Shown piece by piece: positions 1 through 9,892 of a stretch of DNA of 64,000 bases. The notes under the pieces were generated by a model that worked only from the letters and a program-made list of their open reading frames with translations, was not told where the DNA came from and did not search any database. Position numbers and translations under genes: made by a program. Each line of letters starts with the position of its first letter. Positions within the stretch are counted from its first letter, which is position 1. This DNA is from Mactra quadrangularis (taxonomy: Eukaryota > Mollusca > Bivalvia > Venerida > Mactridae): contig CM046294.1 in the NCBI GenBank assembly GCA_025267735.1, forward strand, positions 37,107,222 to 37,171,221, read 5' to 3'.

Positions 1-130
1 GGAGGAAAATCGACATTGTCAAATTTTCATTGAAGGGTATAACCTCCCCGGGTGGTATTCGAACCCATACCCCCTCGGGCACGAGTATCCAAATTCCGGC
101 GCGCTACCAACTGTGCTATCGACCCGGGTT
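1..130 (-). mobile_element. tRNA-derived SINE, family S1, cut by the window edge
   Basis: Read on the minus strand, the head is tRNA-like. It has an A-box-like GTTGGTAGCGC and a good B box (GGTTCGAATACC), followed by the S1 body (GGTTATACCCTTC, then ATGTCGATTTTCCTCC). The rest of the body and tail would lie off the left edge. The same family recurs at 17.3, 27.3, 47.2, 48.5, 51.5 and 53.9 kb. Confidence 0.8.
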
Positions 131-449
131 TAATCCTTATCAAGGTAAAATGTACACTGCACATATACGCAGCAAACCTCTTTGCAGCACATACATCACA
201 GAAGATATTGAAACGAACTGGCATTGTCGTTTTGTTTAGCGACTTTGTTGAGAGCATTTTCTCTTTGTATGCAAGATCGCCTTTGAACAATTACTTTGTT
301 TAATAGTTTTGACAAATTATCTCCCTTTATTAAAATTGAATGTTTTAGTGAATTTTCTTTTCTCTGTCATGTTTAGAATTGTGATACGTTCTGATAATCT
401 AAAACTGTATAGTATTAAACCTTTTTTAACTATTTATTTGGAACTTTAA
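131..449. other. Anonymous AT-rich DNA
   Basis: I see no exon, repeat family or hairpin here. A short stretch at about 150-200 resembles the TGTACACTGCA-type repeats at 5.6-6.0 kb, but too weakly to call. Confidence 0.4.
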
Positions 450-1026
450 GTGAAACCCATACCTTTGTTTTATTATTTTAAATCTAGTTATAGCATTGAG
501 TTAGGTCAGCTAAGGAAAATGTGTAAATTACCTCCCTTTTTGAAAATTAACTTGTTTTACCTTCCGGATTGGAAATGGACTGGAGTTTTCTTTAATAAAT
601 GTTTGTTTTTACTGCAACTGTTTTATTTCTTTAGGTATTGATTTCAAACTTTAAATATATGTTCCTTATTATCAACCACATCTCATGTGACAAGGTTCAT
701 AACTCCATATATATTTTTTCAGAATTATCTCCCCTTGAAATTAGAGTTTTTCTTTAAAAAATGTTTGTTATTGACTTCAAACTTCAGATATATGTTCCTT
801 ATTATCAACCACATCTCATGTGACAAGATTCATAACTCCTTATACATATTTTCAGAGGTGTCCTCCTTGAACTTATAGTTTTCTATTTTTTTCTCTTTTT
901 TTCTTTGAATTTTTTTATGGTTATATTTACAAATTTTAAAATATGTATGTTCCTTATCATCAACCACATCTCCTGTGACAAACACTTACTAAGTCGAGCA
1001 TGCTGTCTCCTCTGACAGCTCTTGTT
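450..1026 (+). mobile_element. 3' part of a Helentron-like element, family E
   Basis: Three imperfect tandem units each contain ATGTTCCTTATTATCAACC followed by CACATCTCATGTGACAA, starting near 661, 794 and 949. After them comes a terminal hairpin (GCTGTC, six-base loop, GACAGC) and the end TCTTGTT. Internal tandem units followed by a 3' hairpin and CTTGTT match the other Helentron-like families in the window. The 5' end is not recognisable, and the start given is where the unit similarity begins. Confidence 0.6.
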
Positions 1027-1039
1027 TCCTTTCCGCTGG

Positions 1040-1095
1040 CAAAAACTGGTAAAAACCGGCAAAAACTGGAAAAAACCGGCAAAAATGGAAAAAAC
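1040..1095. repeat. Short AAAAACTGG / AAAAACCGG direct repeats
   Basis: About five imperfect copies of GGCAAAAACTGGTAAAAACC lie in a row. The reverse complement of the same motif appears at 4400-4470, so the 3.3 kb between may be bracketed by an inverted pair. Function unknown. Confidence 0.5.
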
Positions 1096-1439
1096 TCCAA
1101 AATGATTTTATTTTGCTAAATGCTGTGCTTGTTTAACACATTTGATCAATGCAAATACTAATGATTGTTATTTTTTAATGGTTTATTCACAAATTCTAAA
1201 TATAAATACAATTTTAAATGACAAAAACAAATGAAAAAATTGTCCTTCATATATAGCCCTAGGATGAATCTAGGACCCTGCTCATTGGGATATCATGTCT
1301 GTAAAGTGAATATATGTATACCTGTCATAAAAATGTGTCAATTGTTAATTTGTGGGAAGGTCTGACATTGATCATGATATGGGCACAAATGTATTGTTTA
1401 GGGGTGTGTCATTGAATATTTGTTTAGGGGTGTGTCATT

Positions 1440-1680
1440 GAATATAATATTTAACATTTATTTATAGTAATTAGTATTTTTAATAAGTTAAAAAAATATA
1501 ATTATTCCCCTACCAATTCTGAGAAAGGTTTTTTAGCCACCCTGTTTTTTTTCTTTCTTTTTTTGACCAGACATCCAGAGGCAAAAACTTCCAACCCTGA
1601 GCAAAAATCTTTTCTTTATTGCTATGATTATTATTCAATTTCTTTTAACACTACCCCTGTGAAATGTTAACCATGAATCA
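1440..1680 (+). repeat. Dispersed module, copy 1 of 3
   Basis: The module is an A/T-rich stretch, then TTTTTGCC or TTTTTGACC, then GCAAAAACTTCCAACCCTG and a GATTATTATT stretch. Related copies are at 3550-3740 and 4130-4300. No coding content is visible. Confidence 0.5.
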
Positions 1681-1800
1681 AGTTTGACCATGGTTGACCA
1701 TGGTCAAAACATGGTTGACTATGTTGTTTGTCAGACTTTGACTCTGGTCAATTATGACCATGATTGACTATGATTTGACTTTGGTCTGACTGTGTTAAAA
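1675..1800. repeat. Cluster of TTGACCATGGTCAA-type palindromes, copy 1
   Basis: Repeated self-complementary words built on GACCATGGTC and CATGGTTGACCATG alternate with single-base variants. A second, denser cluster is at 3165-3540. Confidence 0.65.
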
Positions 1801-1846
1801 TATCATGTTTTCTAAACCATGAAACACTGTCAATCATACAACTTTT

Positions 1847-2242
1847 AACTCATTTGATGATGAGCATTGCATTGTAACACTAGTGTATGTCTCTTACTTT
1901 AAATGCAATAATTTAGATTTCTATGCAGTTTAGCATGCAATTGTGTACACTTTATGTATTGTTCTTGACTGACAATGATTCATGGTCATGTGTCTTTGTC
2001 AGACCATGATTAAAGGTCAACAGTTATTTCTAGACAATAAGTCAACTCATTTGATGATGAACATTGCATTGTAACACTAGTGTATGTCTCTTACTTTAAA
2101 TGCAATAATTTAGATTTCTATGCAGTTTAGCATGCAATTGTGTACACTTTATGTATTGTTCTTGACTGACAATGATTCATGGCCATGTGTCTTTGTCACA
2201 CCATGATTCAAGGTCAACAGTTATTTCTAGACAATAAGTCAC
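1847..2242 (+). repeat. 197 bp tandem duplication, two copies
   Basis: The segment beginning AACTCATTTGATGATGA repeats after 197 bases with only a few differences. The high identity suggests a fairly recent duplication. No open frame spans it. Confidence 0.9.
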
Positions 2243-2329
2243 TGTAGACTATAAATATTTCAAATATTTGACATAAAACAATTTACAGTTTTTCACTTCA
2301 AAACAGATAATAAATACATAAAATTTGGT

Positions 2330-2500
2330 GAAGCTAGGTTCAGTAATTCTGGAGTTATTGTTTGGACAAGGTTTTCATATTTCACATCCCAGTGACCTTG
2401 ACCTTTGACCCTGGGGTCTCAAAATCAATAGTGAAGCTCCTCTACCCAAGGGCTATCCAAATATAAAATTTTAGAACCTAGGTACATCCTATCTTGAGTT
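2330..2500 (-). mobile_element. Fragment of a pearl-type element (family A), inverted
   Basis: On the minus strand this reads as the first internal unit of family A: a TACCTAGGTTC-like start, a GGATAGCCCTTGGGT-like stretch, and GGTCAAAGGTCAAGGTCAC. It is a lone diverged copy of what is seen intact at 56.8 kb. Confidence 0.75.
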
Positions 2501-3160
2501 ATCTTCGGGAGGCCTAAAGTTTCGTTATTCCTAAATTCAGGGGAGACTACTGTGTATTAACTTAATGAATATACCAGGTACTGGTTTTTAAACTAAACTT
2601 GTGAATTCAAAGATGGCTGAAAGTGCTTTACTGCCAATTTCAAAAAAGAAGATTTTTACTAAAAGTTGAGTTGTTATTTAGGCATCTATTGTCATAATCA
2701 ACTTATAAAAGATGCAAAGACAATTTGATTGTCTTATATTTGGTTTAGAAAATCTGCAGCATGACAAAAATGATGAAAACAAGTAAGCATAAGTGTACAT
2801 ATTTCGGATAACAATTTTTGGATAACCATATTGCTTTAATGTTTAAACTGTTCTTATGACTCTGTATGTGTTTTAAATTTTCAATAGTTACAGTGTTTGC
2901 TTTTATATTTTTATTTTGCATTACTTGCCAGGGCCGGATACAGAGGGCTGTAGTGAGGGGCATGGTTGGGGAAGTATAATGTCTACTACTTGATCTAGAT
3001 CTTGTAAAGGAGGATCAGACAATGGTCTCTGCCTAGCCGTTGTTTGTTGGTTTATGTCCTAATTTACTTGATTTTAGATGTGTTACTTAAGCTCATTTGT
3101 GTCAAAAGCCAGAGGCTTATAGAGATGAGTCCAAAAAATTTTCTGGGTATAACCAGTACT
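2501..3160. other. Anonymous AT-rich DNA
   Basis: No gene or repeat is recognised. A 72-codon minus-strand frame at 2745-2963 has no domain-like features and I do not accept it as a gene. Confidence 0.4.
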
Positions 3161-3164
3161 GTGA

Positions 3165-3540
3165 AACATGGTTGACCATGGTTGACCATGTTCACAAGGC
3201 TGGCAATAACCAATGTAGAAAATGAAACATGGTTGAACATGGTTATTTTCAGGAATTTAAGAACATGGTCAAACCATGGTTGACCATGTTACTAGGGCGG
3301 CAATAAACCACGTGGACGATGAAACATGGTTGACCATGGTCATTTTACAAGACCATGAAACAAGTTTGACCATGGTCTATAAAAGAACATGGTCGACCAT
3401 GGTCACCAGGGCGGCAATAAACCACGGCATGAAACATGGTCGACCATGGATTATTCATGGTCAAAACATGGTCAACCATGTATTAAAAACATGGTTGACC
3501 ATGTTTGAAACATGGTCAACCATGTTTTGACAATGGTCAT
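3165..3540. repeat. Dense CATGGTTGACCATG palindrome array, copy 2
   Basis: More than a dozen copies of ACATGGTTGACCATG or its near-palindromic variants are packed in under 400 bases. The spacing is irregular, so this is not a simple tandem repeat. The array keeps an 84-codon frame open, which I attribute to repetition and not to a protein. Confidence 0.75.
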
Positions 3541-3549
3541 TTCACAGGG

Positions 3550-4300
3550 GCAAAATAATTAGCATTCTTAATCAGTTTTAAAATCAAATTAATAAAAATA
3601 TTTCTTTTTAAATATAAAATTATAATTTTTCCATATTTTTGCCATCCAATTTTTTCCTTTCTGATTTTTCCATTGACAAAAACTTCAAACCCTGGACACA
3701 AGTATGATTATTATGCACAGTTTATTACTGCATCAGTCAATTTAACACTTGATATGAAAGTAATTAGGGACTTTAGTCAGTTATCTTTTCCTGATAAAAT
3801 CTGAAGCAATCCAATTGGTGAGTAGGTCCTTACAGTTGGAATCCTCGGATTTTATCATTGAATTCCTATGTAAGGGTAACAAAATATTTCATCTAATATC
3901 TTTCTTGTTAATGAAGATATTAACAGAAGTGATGAAATTTAGATAGTTCTTTAACTTAAAAATAATAAGCTTGAATTTCAAACAAATTAAATGATATACA
4001 AAAAAGTTATTTAAGATTAAATTTGGCAAAGTAACATTGAAAAGTAAGGGTAAAATCCGAGTAATCCAACTAATTAGACCTACCTATTTTGAAGAGTATA
4101 CAAGGGGAAATAACTGACTAAAGTCCCTTATTAGCTCTTTCAATCAGTTTTAAGTACTAATTTATCAATATTTCATTTTGAATTTAAGACACTATTTAGT
4201 TTTTCAATTTTTACCTCCAGACATTGACTTTTTTCCAACGGCAAAAACTCCAACCCTGGACACAAACATGAATATTATTTATAATATGTATGTTTTATTA
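3550..4300 (+). repeat. Dispersed module, copies 2 and 3
   Basis: Two further copies of the module at 1440-1680 contain AATCAGTTTTAAAAT, a TTTTTGCC tract and AAAAACT(C)CAACCCTGGACACAA. They start near 3555 and 4130. The 400 bases between them (about 3740-4130) hold nothing recognisable. Confidence 0.5.
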
Positions 4301-4394
4301 CTGCATCAGTCAAATTACTTGTAATATTAAAGCTATTAGCATTGTCAATCAGTTTAAAATACAAATTTATGAATATTTCTTTTTAAACTTGAGA

Positions 4395-4475
4395 TATGTA
4401 ATTTTTGCCAGTTTTTTCCAGTTTTTGCCACCCTATTTTTTCCTTGCCGGTTTTTTCCGGTTATTCCCATGGTTT
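4395..4475 (-). repeat. Inverted partner of the 1040-1095 repeats
   Basis: TTTTTGCCAGTTTTTTCCAG and TTGCCGGTTTTTTCCGG repeats are the reverse complement of the motif at 1040-1095. Confidence 0.5.
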
Positions 4476-4739
4476 TTTCTGCCATGCTGCAAAAACTGTC
4501 CAACCTTGGTCTCTAAGGTAGAAGCGCTTTCCTGCACGTCAACGTTGGTGGCAGAACCTTCGGGGTAAAGCGTGATTATCCTGGGCTATCCCTTGTTTCG
4601 TACCCGAGGTTATTTTAGTAGACAGACTGATTTTGTTCCAACGTTTGAGGTTTTGTTTCTGCTCCGGGTCGTCCTTGTGATATAGGAGTGTTTGGACTGT
4701 TGGTTCCAAGCAGTAGTGTATGACCCGAGAGAGTGTTTT

Positions 4740-5215
4740 GAGGTTTTGGTTTTGGTTTAGTGTTAGCTCCGAGCTGTTCCGGAGACATTGGCTTGTCCGG
4801 GCTCGGAGTCTGTAGGTTTCAACATACGTTTTAAAACCCGAGGTTGTGTTCGGAGTTTTAGTTTTAGTTTTGGTTTTGCTTTAGTTCCGAGTTGTTCCTG
4901 AGACATTGGCTTGTCCGGACTCGGGATTTGTTGGTTTCAACATACGTTTTATAACCCGAGACTGTGTTCGGAGTTTTAGTTTTGGTTTTGCTTTAGTTCC
5001 GAGTTGTTCCTGAGACATTGGCTTGTCCGGACTCGGGGTCTGTTGGTTTCAACATACGTTTTAGAACCCGAGGTTGTGTTCGGAGTTTTAGTTTTGGTTT
5101 TGCTTTAGTAACGAGTTGTGCCCGGAACATTGGATTGTCCGGACTCGGGGTCTGTTGGTTTCAACATTCGTTTTATAACCCGAGGTTGTGTTCGGAGTTA
5201 TAGTTTTGTTAACGC
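4740..5215 (+). repeat. 112 bp tandem array, about four units
   Basis: Each unit carries GAGTTGTTCCTGAGACATTG, GCTTGTCCGGACTCGG, GGTTTCAACATACGTTTT and AACCCGAGGTTGTGTTCGG. Unit starts are spaced 118, 112 and 112 bases apart. A decayed fifth unit follows to about 5260. Units are C/G-richer than the surroundings, and short open frames here are repeat artefacts. Confidence 0.8.
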
Positions 5216-5259
5216 TTTTGTCTCTGCTCCAGACTGTGTCTGGAACATTAAGTTTGTAC

Positions 5260-5640
5260 ATTTTGTTTTATACTGTACTTTTATTCTGTCGTGTCTATAA
5301 CTTTTGTTGTTTCTTTTTGGTTTTCATTCTGAGGTATTGTCTCAGGAGTGTGTTTTTGTTTTATACTTTGTGCCTGTACATATTATTATTATACGCTTTT
5401 TTTTAGTTGTTTTCTAATCATAAGCCAAATAGCTTGAGGAAAATCTATCTATGTATATTTCACATTGTTGTTAACCCCGGGACACGAGTCAGTGTCCTGG
5501 GATTGTCTCGTCTCCGTTCCTGCAGCAAGCTCGGACACCTAGTCAGTCGGTGTTAAGACGAGCACCGACTTAAAACACGTACGCGAGCGCCGGCTTGACG
5601 GTCGAGCGCCCAGCAAACATGATACAATATCATTTTAATA
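5260..5640. other. Unassigned stretch with a GC-rich block
   Basis: A T-rich segment is followed at 5469-5610 by a GC-rich block containing CCCCGGGACACGAGTC and GCGAGCGCCGGC. I cannot tell whether the block is a retroelement end, a promoter or something else. Confidence 0.3.
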
Positions 5641-5990
5641 GGAGTACACTGCATGTACGTGGCAAGAGTTGTACACCACAGCCTCATTTGCATGTGAAAA
5701 GTGTATATGCTGTGTGCATTCTGTGTACTATTTCTCTGGTGAACTTCAATCATACATTCCCTGTACTTTCAATGTACTTGATCTCCTGCGTTCATCTTGT
5801 GTACTGGAAGTTCCCAGCAGAAAGTACACCGCAGAGCTAATTTGCATGTGAAAAGTGTACTACAAATGTACTCATTGTGTATATACTGCGTATACCCTGT
5901 GTACTACTATCAGGTCATGAAATAAGTATGTTTCAAGTACACAGCACATATTCACAGCAAGAGTATACAGCAAGGCCATTTCTTTTGTAT
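5640..5990. repeat. Repeats around GTACAC and ATTTGCATGTGAAAAG
   Basis: Two copies of ATTTGCATGTGAAAAGTGTA (near 5687 and 5839) lie among many GTACAC/GTGTAC words. ATTTGCAT equals the POU/Oct octamer, but this may be coincidence in a repeat. Confidence 0.5.
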
Positions 5991-6141
5991 GGGTTATAAT
6001 GCAACAATTTATATTATTATACCTCACTGGAATTTCCCTATGCTATAGCCCTATACCGGAGCGGGTGATATTTTGTTCGATCACATGGTAATATTACCCG
6101 CTATCTAAGGGAGACCACTTATTAACGACCGTTAATTAATA

Positions 6142-6217
6142 GCCGCGACCGTGGCGTAGTGGTTAGCATGTCTGACTTGGAATCCGGAGATCGCAGGTTC
6201 GAATCCTGGTCGCGGCA
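6142..6217 (+). mobile_element. tRNA-like sequence: SINE head or tRNA pseudogene
   Basis: It has an A-box-like TGGCGTAGTGGTTAGCA, a B box GGTTCGAATCC, and 9 bp complementary ends (GCCGCGACC with GGTCGCGGC). The spacing of the D arm does not fit a canonical cloverleaf. A related head heads the SINE at 51.5 kb, so a solitary SINE head is more likely than a working tRNA gene. Confidence 0.65.
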
Positions 6218-6314
6218 GGGTATATTAGTGATATAATTCATTTTTTTATTGTACGGATTGTTTTCTTTACTGTGTTGTTATTTGTTGTTAAATATTTACA
6301 TGTTACTGTTTTGT

Positions 6315-6482
6315 TCGGTATAATAAAACAAATAACACATGGCAGTGAGGGTGTCAGTACAGATTATCAACCCTTGAAAATTAATATCAACCTCGGCTAG
6401 CGCCTCGGTTGATATTATTTTCCTCGGGTTGATAATCTGTACTGTCATCCTCACTGCCATGTGGTATTTATATAATATAAAC
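6315..6482. mobile_element. Foldback element with arms of about 70 bp
   Basis: CACATGGCAGTGAGG and CAGTACAGATTATCAACC on the left are matched by their reverse complements on the right, around a short GCTAGCGC centre. The stem would be almost the whole element, a typical foldback MITE. A 62-codon minus frame across it is a by-product. Confidence 0.8.
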
Positions 6483-6700
6483 ACACACCTGATTTGTATA
6501 CAAGAATGGCTGGATACACAATGTTGAGCTATGTTATTTTGTGTCTGTCTGCTTTACAGACAGATTATTATGTGCAGACCCCAGTATATAACCCCTTATA
6601 CCATATTGATTGAATAACATTTATATCAACTAATTATCAAGTTAGTTTCTAATTTCAAAAGGGAGACATAGCTATTTTCCATTGTAAGAAATCTAATAGC

Positions 6701-6750
6701 CACAGGTGACTGACTCAAATTTGACTCAAAATTTGAGTCAGTCACCTGTG
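6701..6750. repeat. Perfect 20 bp inverted repeat
   Basis: CACAGGTGACTGACTCAAAT is followed by a 10-base centre and then its exact reverse complement. The strong hairpin is either a tiny MITE remnant or a structured RNA. It sits between two larger foldback elements. Confidence 0.85.
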
Positions 6751-6910
6751 AATGACTGAGTTGGCTCTATAAAGTTGGGAGTTTTCCCATTGTAACCTAT
6801 GTTCAGCTTACACTTGTGAGTCTCTTTCTAACAAGAATGATTGACATATTATCTGTTGCACTGTAAAAGATTTGTTTACCTCATCAGGTTATTGTTGTAG
6901 ACATGATATA

Positions 6911-7060
6911 GAGGATATTCGTCAACTTTAGTGTAAGATCGATTTTTATTTCACCGATTGAGCTCAGAAAACATATTTTCACGAGTGGCATAGCCACTTT
7001 CTGAGTTCACAAGTTGAAAAAAAAATCATCTTACACCAAAGTTGACGAATATTCAGTGTT
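6911..7060. mobile_element. Short inverted-repeat element (MITE)
   Basis: Terminal arms ATATTCGTCAACTTTAGTG and its near-exact reverse complement at 7030-7055 continue inward through TGTAAGAT. The element is about 145 bp, with no coding capacity. Confidence 0.75.
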
Positions 7061-7139
7061 TATTTCTGCTTAGATTTGCGTTCTATTTGATGTATTTTAC
7101 GCAAATTATAACGTGCCGTCATTTCTACTCCAAGATGAC

Positions 7140-7250
7140 ATCATTTATAATCTAATATGACGTCATGAACGATGAAAATATAAGGTTATATTTTCACTGC
7201 AATGAAAATATAAAATTTGTATTTTCATCGTTTATTTTCATTGAATAACG
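7140..7250. repeat. GATGAAAATATAA inverted repeats
   Basis: Arms ACGATGAAAATA and TATTTTCATCGTT flank a further ATGAAAATATAA copy. It is probably another foldback MITE, with ends not defined. Confidence 0.5.
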
Positions 7251-7259
7251 TGACGTTTT

Positions 7260-8055
7260 ATCATAAAGCATGAAAGAAATAAGCTTATAAACACCTCATT
7301 CTTTATCATGCATTGTAGTTTTGATTAATCTTTTCAGATGTTAATGCACATTATGGCATATTGATTGAATCATTGATTTGTTTTCAATAAATGGTGACTT
7401 GGACATTTATGGCTCTGGAATCCTAATATACATAATCATCGGCTATACTCGATAGTTACAACTGTGATCCTGTACAAGACATGACAGTGGTAAACACTTA
7501 AATTTTTTCATTTCATCACCTTATCTATGTATGTTCAACCAATGTTCAAGTTTCTCCATAGCTAGCTTTACTCAATGGACCATAATAGAAATAAAGGCTT
7601 GTCCTTTATTGTCCTAACACTGGTGTTTGTTGTGTTTGTCGTAGCAATTTGTCATATAATATGATAAAATACATGTATGTTCCCGGTTGTAATTTTCATG
7701 TACACTAGGCCTAATAAGTTTAATAAATTTACTCAATATGATAAGAATGCATTTGTGTACAGAAGATGGCATTTTATTGCTAGTTCTCACCTGGAAATGG
7801 TGGTTTGGTGAACTGTGTACTTCTCAATATCATGATGGTGAATTAAGACACACAAGAAAACCTACAAACAATTCAGTTTGAAGTCATATCCAAAGGGGGA
7901 TAATTTAATGAAAACTAATAGTGTGGATAGAAGACTTTTTTGACTAGTAGATAATATAATTGTTTGTGTTCAATAAATTAATTTTCACCACAACTTGTGA
8001 CCAACATTAGAATTACACAACTATGAGAAATAAAAATAAAATGTCCTTGTTGCAG
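7260..8055. other. Anonymous AT-rich DNA
   Basis: No repeat family is recognised. It may be intron or upstream flank of the exon at 8056. Confidence 0.35.
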
Positions 8056-8121
8056 AGAAAAGAAAATCAAATCATTCTTTATTTCAGAATGTTACTGAGG
8101 ATAGTTATTTCTGCCATCCTG
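8056..8121 (+). CDS. Candidate exon a of an unidentified membrane protein gene
   Basis: The acceptor is CCTTGTTGCAG and the donor CCTG|GTAATG. The frame is open and ends ...SLFQNVTEDSYFCHP plus one base. A second possible acceptor (TTTATTTCAG) would start the exon at 8088 in the same frame. NVT is a potential N-glycosylation sequon. The one-base overhang joins in phase to the exon at 8895, which is the main reason to believe it. I do not recognise the family. The exon is short, so a false positive is possible. Confidence 0.4.
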
Positions 8122-8269
8122 GTAATGTTTAAGATTGGGTTGTGACCAGTGACATCTAGATCAAAGTTTATTACAGCTAAGTGGATTCTTTTAAATTATA
8201 TATATTTACATACATTTAATATTTATATCTTAAAAGAGTTTGTATTTCTGTTAGATAATTAAATTTAGT

Positions 8270-8566
8270 TTTTTGGTTTAAGGCCATAGCAACACATTTT
8301 ATTGGTTTTATCAAGCCAGTCAGGTAACATAATCACTAAAAGGCAAATTCTTTGGATTTAGCTGTTTACCTGATAATTAGGAGCATACTTTTGTAAGTGA
8401 GGAGAACTGCCTTACGTCATGGAAAATCTGTAGATGGAGGGTGAACGGCCATAGAAATTATTTCATGACCAATCTCACGAAAAGTATGCCTTGCCTCAGG
8501 AATTGAACCTGCTGCCCCTCCATCAGTTGACCTGTGTACTACTGACTGTGCTAGCACAGTGGCCTT
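8270..8566 (-). mobile_element. tRNA-derived SINE, family S2
   Basis: On the minus strand a tRNA-like head is followed by the S2 body (GTATG..., ATGAAATAATTTCTATGG, ...TAGTTGGTTAACAGC-like) and a tail ending near GGTTTAA. The head is worn. Other copies are at 32.9, 37.1, 53.1 and 61.1 kb. It lies in the candidate intron between the exons at 8056 and 8895. Confidence 0.75.
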
Positions 8567-8894
8567 TAGTTAAATTACCTTTCACCTATTTGAACATTGA
8601 AAACATTTTCTGTTAGCAATCAATGGCTGTTTTTACTAGGTTGTCAACAATTTCTGACATTTTAAAACTGTGTATACTGCAGCTCTGAAGTTCAGTAATT
8701 GTACGGACCAAATTACTCTTAGGATCATTGGACAAAAGCAAACTAGTTTCATCTTTGTCATGTAGCCTAGTTACACACTAATTAAGTTCTCCAGTGCTCT
8801 TTTTCTTCTTATCCAAACTTTCCTCTTTTCATTTTTTTTTACATAGGAGTACAATGTCCTAAGTAAACTTTCTTAATAATGTTGTTGTTTGCAG

Positions 8895-9009
8895 ACCAAC
8901 CAAACTATTGGATTCTGATGCTGTCATTTTTATTGAGCTGTTCAATTATTGGCCCAACATGGTGGCTGTCTGATATAGTGTTTGTGCAAACAGTACAAGA
9001 ATCTTTCAG
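8895..9009 (+). CDS. Candidate exon b of an unidentified membrane protein gene
   Basis: A good acceptor (TTGTTGTTTGCAG) and a donor (TTCAG|GTAATT) bound 115 bases with one open frame. In that frame the peptide contains the hydrophobic segment YWILMLSFLLSCSIIG, then PTWWLSDIVFVQTVQESF, suggesting a transmembrane helix and a short loop. The two-base start joins exactly to the overhang of the 8056-8121 exon, and the two-base end can join to the exon at 13585. The family is not recognised. The other two frames contain stops. Confidence 0.45.
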
Positions 9010-9065
9010 GTAATTGTATAAATTGTATAAAAGTTTATTTATTCTAGTGAAAGATGCCATTTTTT

Positions 9066-9290
9066 ATACGCCCGAAGGGTCGTATTATGTTATGGCGCCG
9101 CTCGTCCGTCCGTCTGTCCGTCCGTCTGTCCGTCCGTCGGTCTGTCCGTCCGCGCCAACATCTAAGGTTCGTGTGGAATGGACTGCTGTATATTCCATGT
9201 TAATGTGGTTTTTTGGTTTAAGGGCTTTTCCACATAAACCATACGATTGGACGCTCTGTCCAGTCTTTGTGGGGAATTCTACTGTTTAAA
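9066..9290 (+). mobile_element. 5' end of a Helentron-like element (family H) with CCGT microsatellite
   Basis: It starts ATACGCCCGAAGGGTCGTAT, a small hairpin resembling the start of family A, and is followed by a CCGT/CTGT microsatellite at about 9102-9152. No matching 3' end was found downstream, so its extent is uncertain. Confidence 0.6.
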
Positions 9291-9419
9291 CACCTAAATA
9301 TTTTTTCCACATAAAGTTGGACACGCAACGTGTCCGAAGTCCAATATTCTAAATACGAGTTATTTCCCTTGCATTACTTCGAAAAAATAAATTTGGTACC
9401 TCCTCGGCTGTCTTCGAAA

Positions 9420-9517
9420 ATCGCGCATGCGCATTCAACAGTGATCGAGACGCCATCGGCCATCTTGAAAGACCACACTATGTAGTCGGACCGTTAAATC
9501 ACAATCGCCTCAAGAGA
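9420..9517 (+). promoter_or_regulatory. Candidate promoter and first non-coding exon
   Basis: GCGCATGCGC at 9423-9432 is an exact NRF1-type palindrome. GCCATCTTG at 9459-9467 matches the YY1 motif, often found at or just downstream of transcription starts. A strong donor AAGAGA|GTAAGTAT follows at 9518. This order and the local CpG content fit a TATA-less housekeeping promoter with a short first exon. It could serve the SET gene downstream. The alternative is chance motifs within the adjoining repeat. Confidence 0.4.
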
Positions 9518-9892
9518 GTAAGTATCTGTTTAATTCATTGTTATAGAAATATCTTATTCTTGTGATTTTCTAGTTTCCTTAACTGTTGTCTACCTTTTCT
9601 ATGTCGAAATTTTGTCAAATTAAATAAAACCGATTCGTACTTGCAAAGCTTCGAACCGGTAGGCTGTACTTTTCAGGGGTGTTTTTCACTTTCATACTTA
9701 GGATGGTATAACAAGTTTTCGGGGGTATTATGGAAACAGATCAATTAAATTTTGTAATGAACGTGGTAATCTTCATTGAATCAACGTTTTTTTTTTTAAA
9801 AAGTGTTGCATTCGCAACAGATTGTTTTTGTACCGGTATGGTCCGGGTTTTAGTCAAGACCTGAATTGTAGAGGGCGCGCGCGCATGCTTAC
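9518..9892. other. Unassigned stretch
   Basis: This is intron-like sequence if the donor at 9518 is used. A CpG-rich GCGCGCGCGC run at about 9876 abuts the LTR remnant. Nothing else is recognised. Confidence 0.3.

Noticed and set aside
6142..6217. Possible functional tRNA gene
   Set aside because: The 9 bp end pairing conflicts with canonical D-arm spacing, the anticodon stem is poor, and a relative heads a SINE at 51.5 kb.
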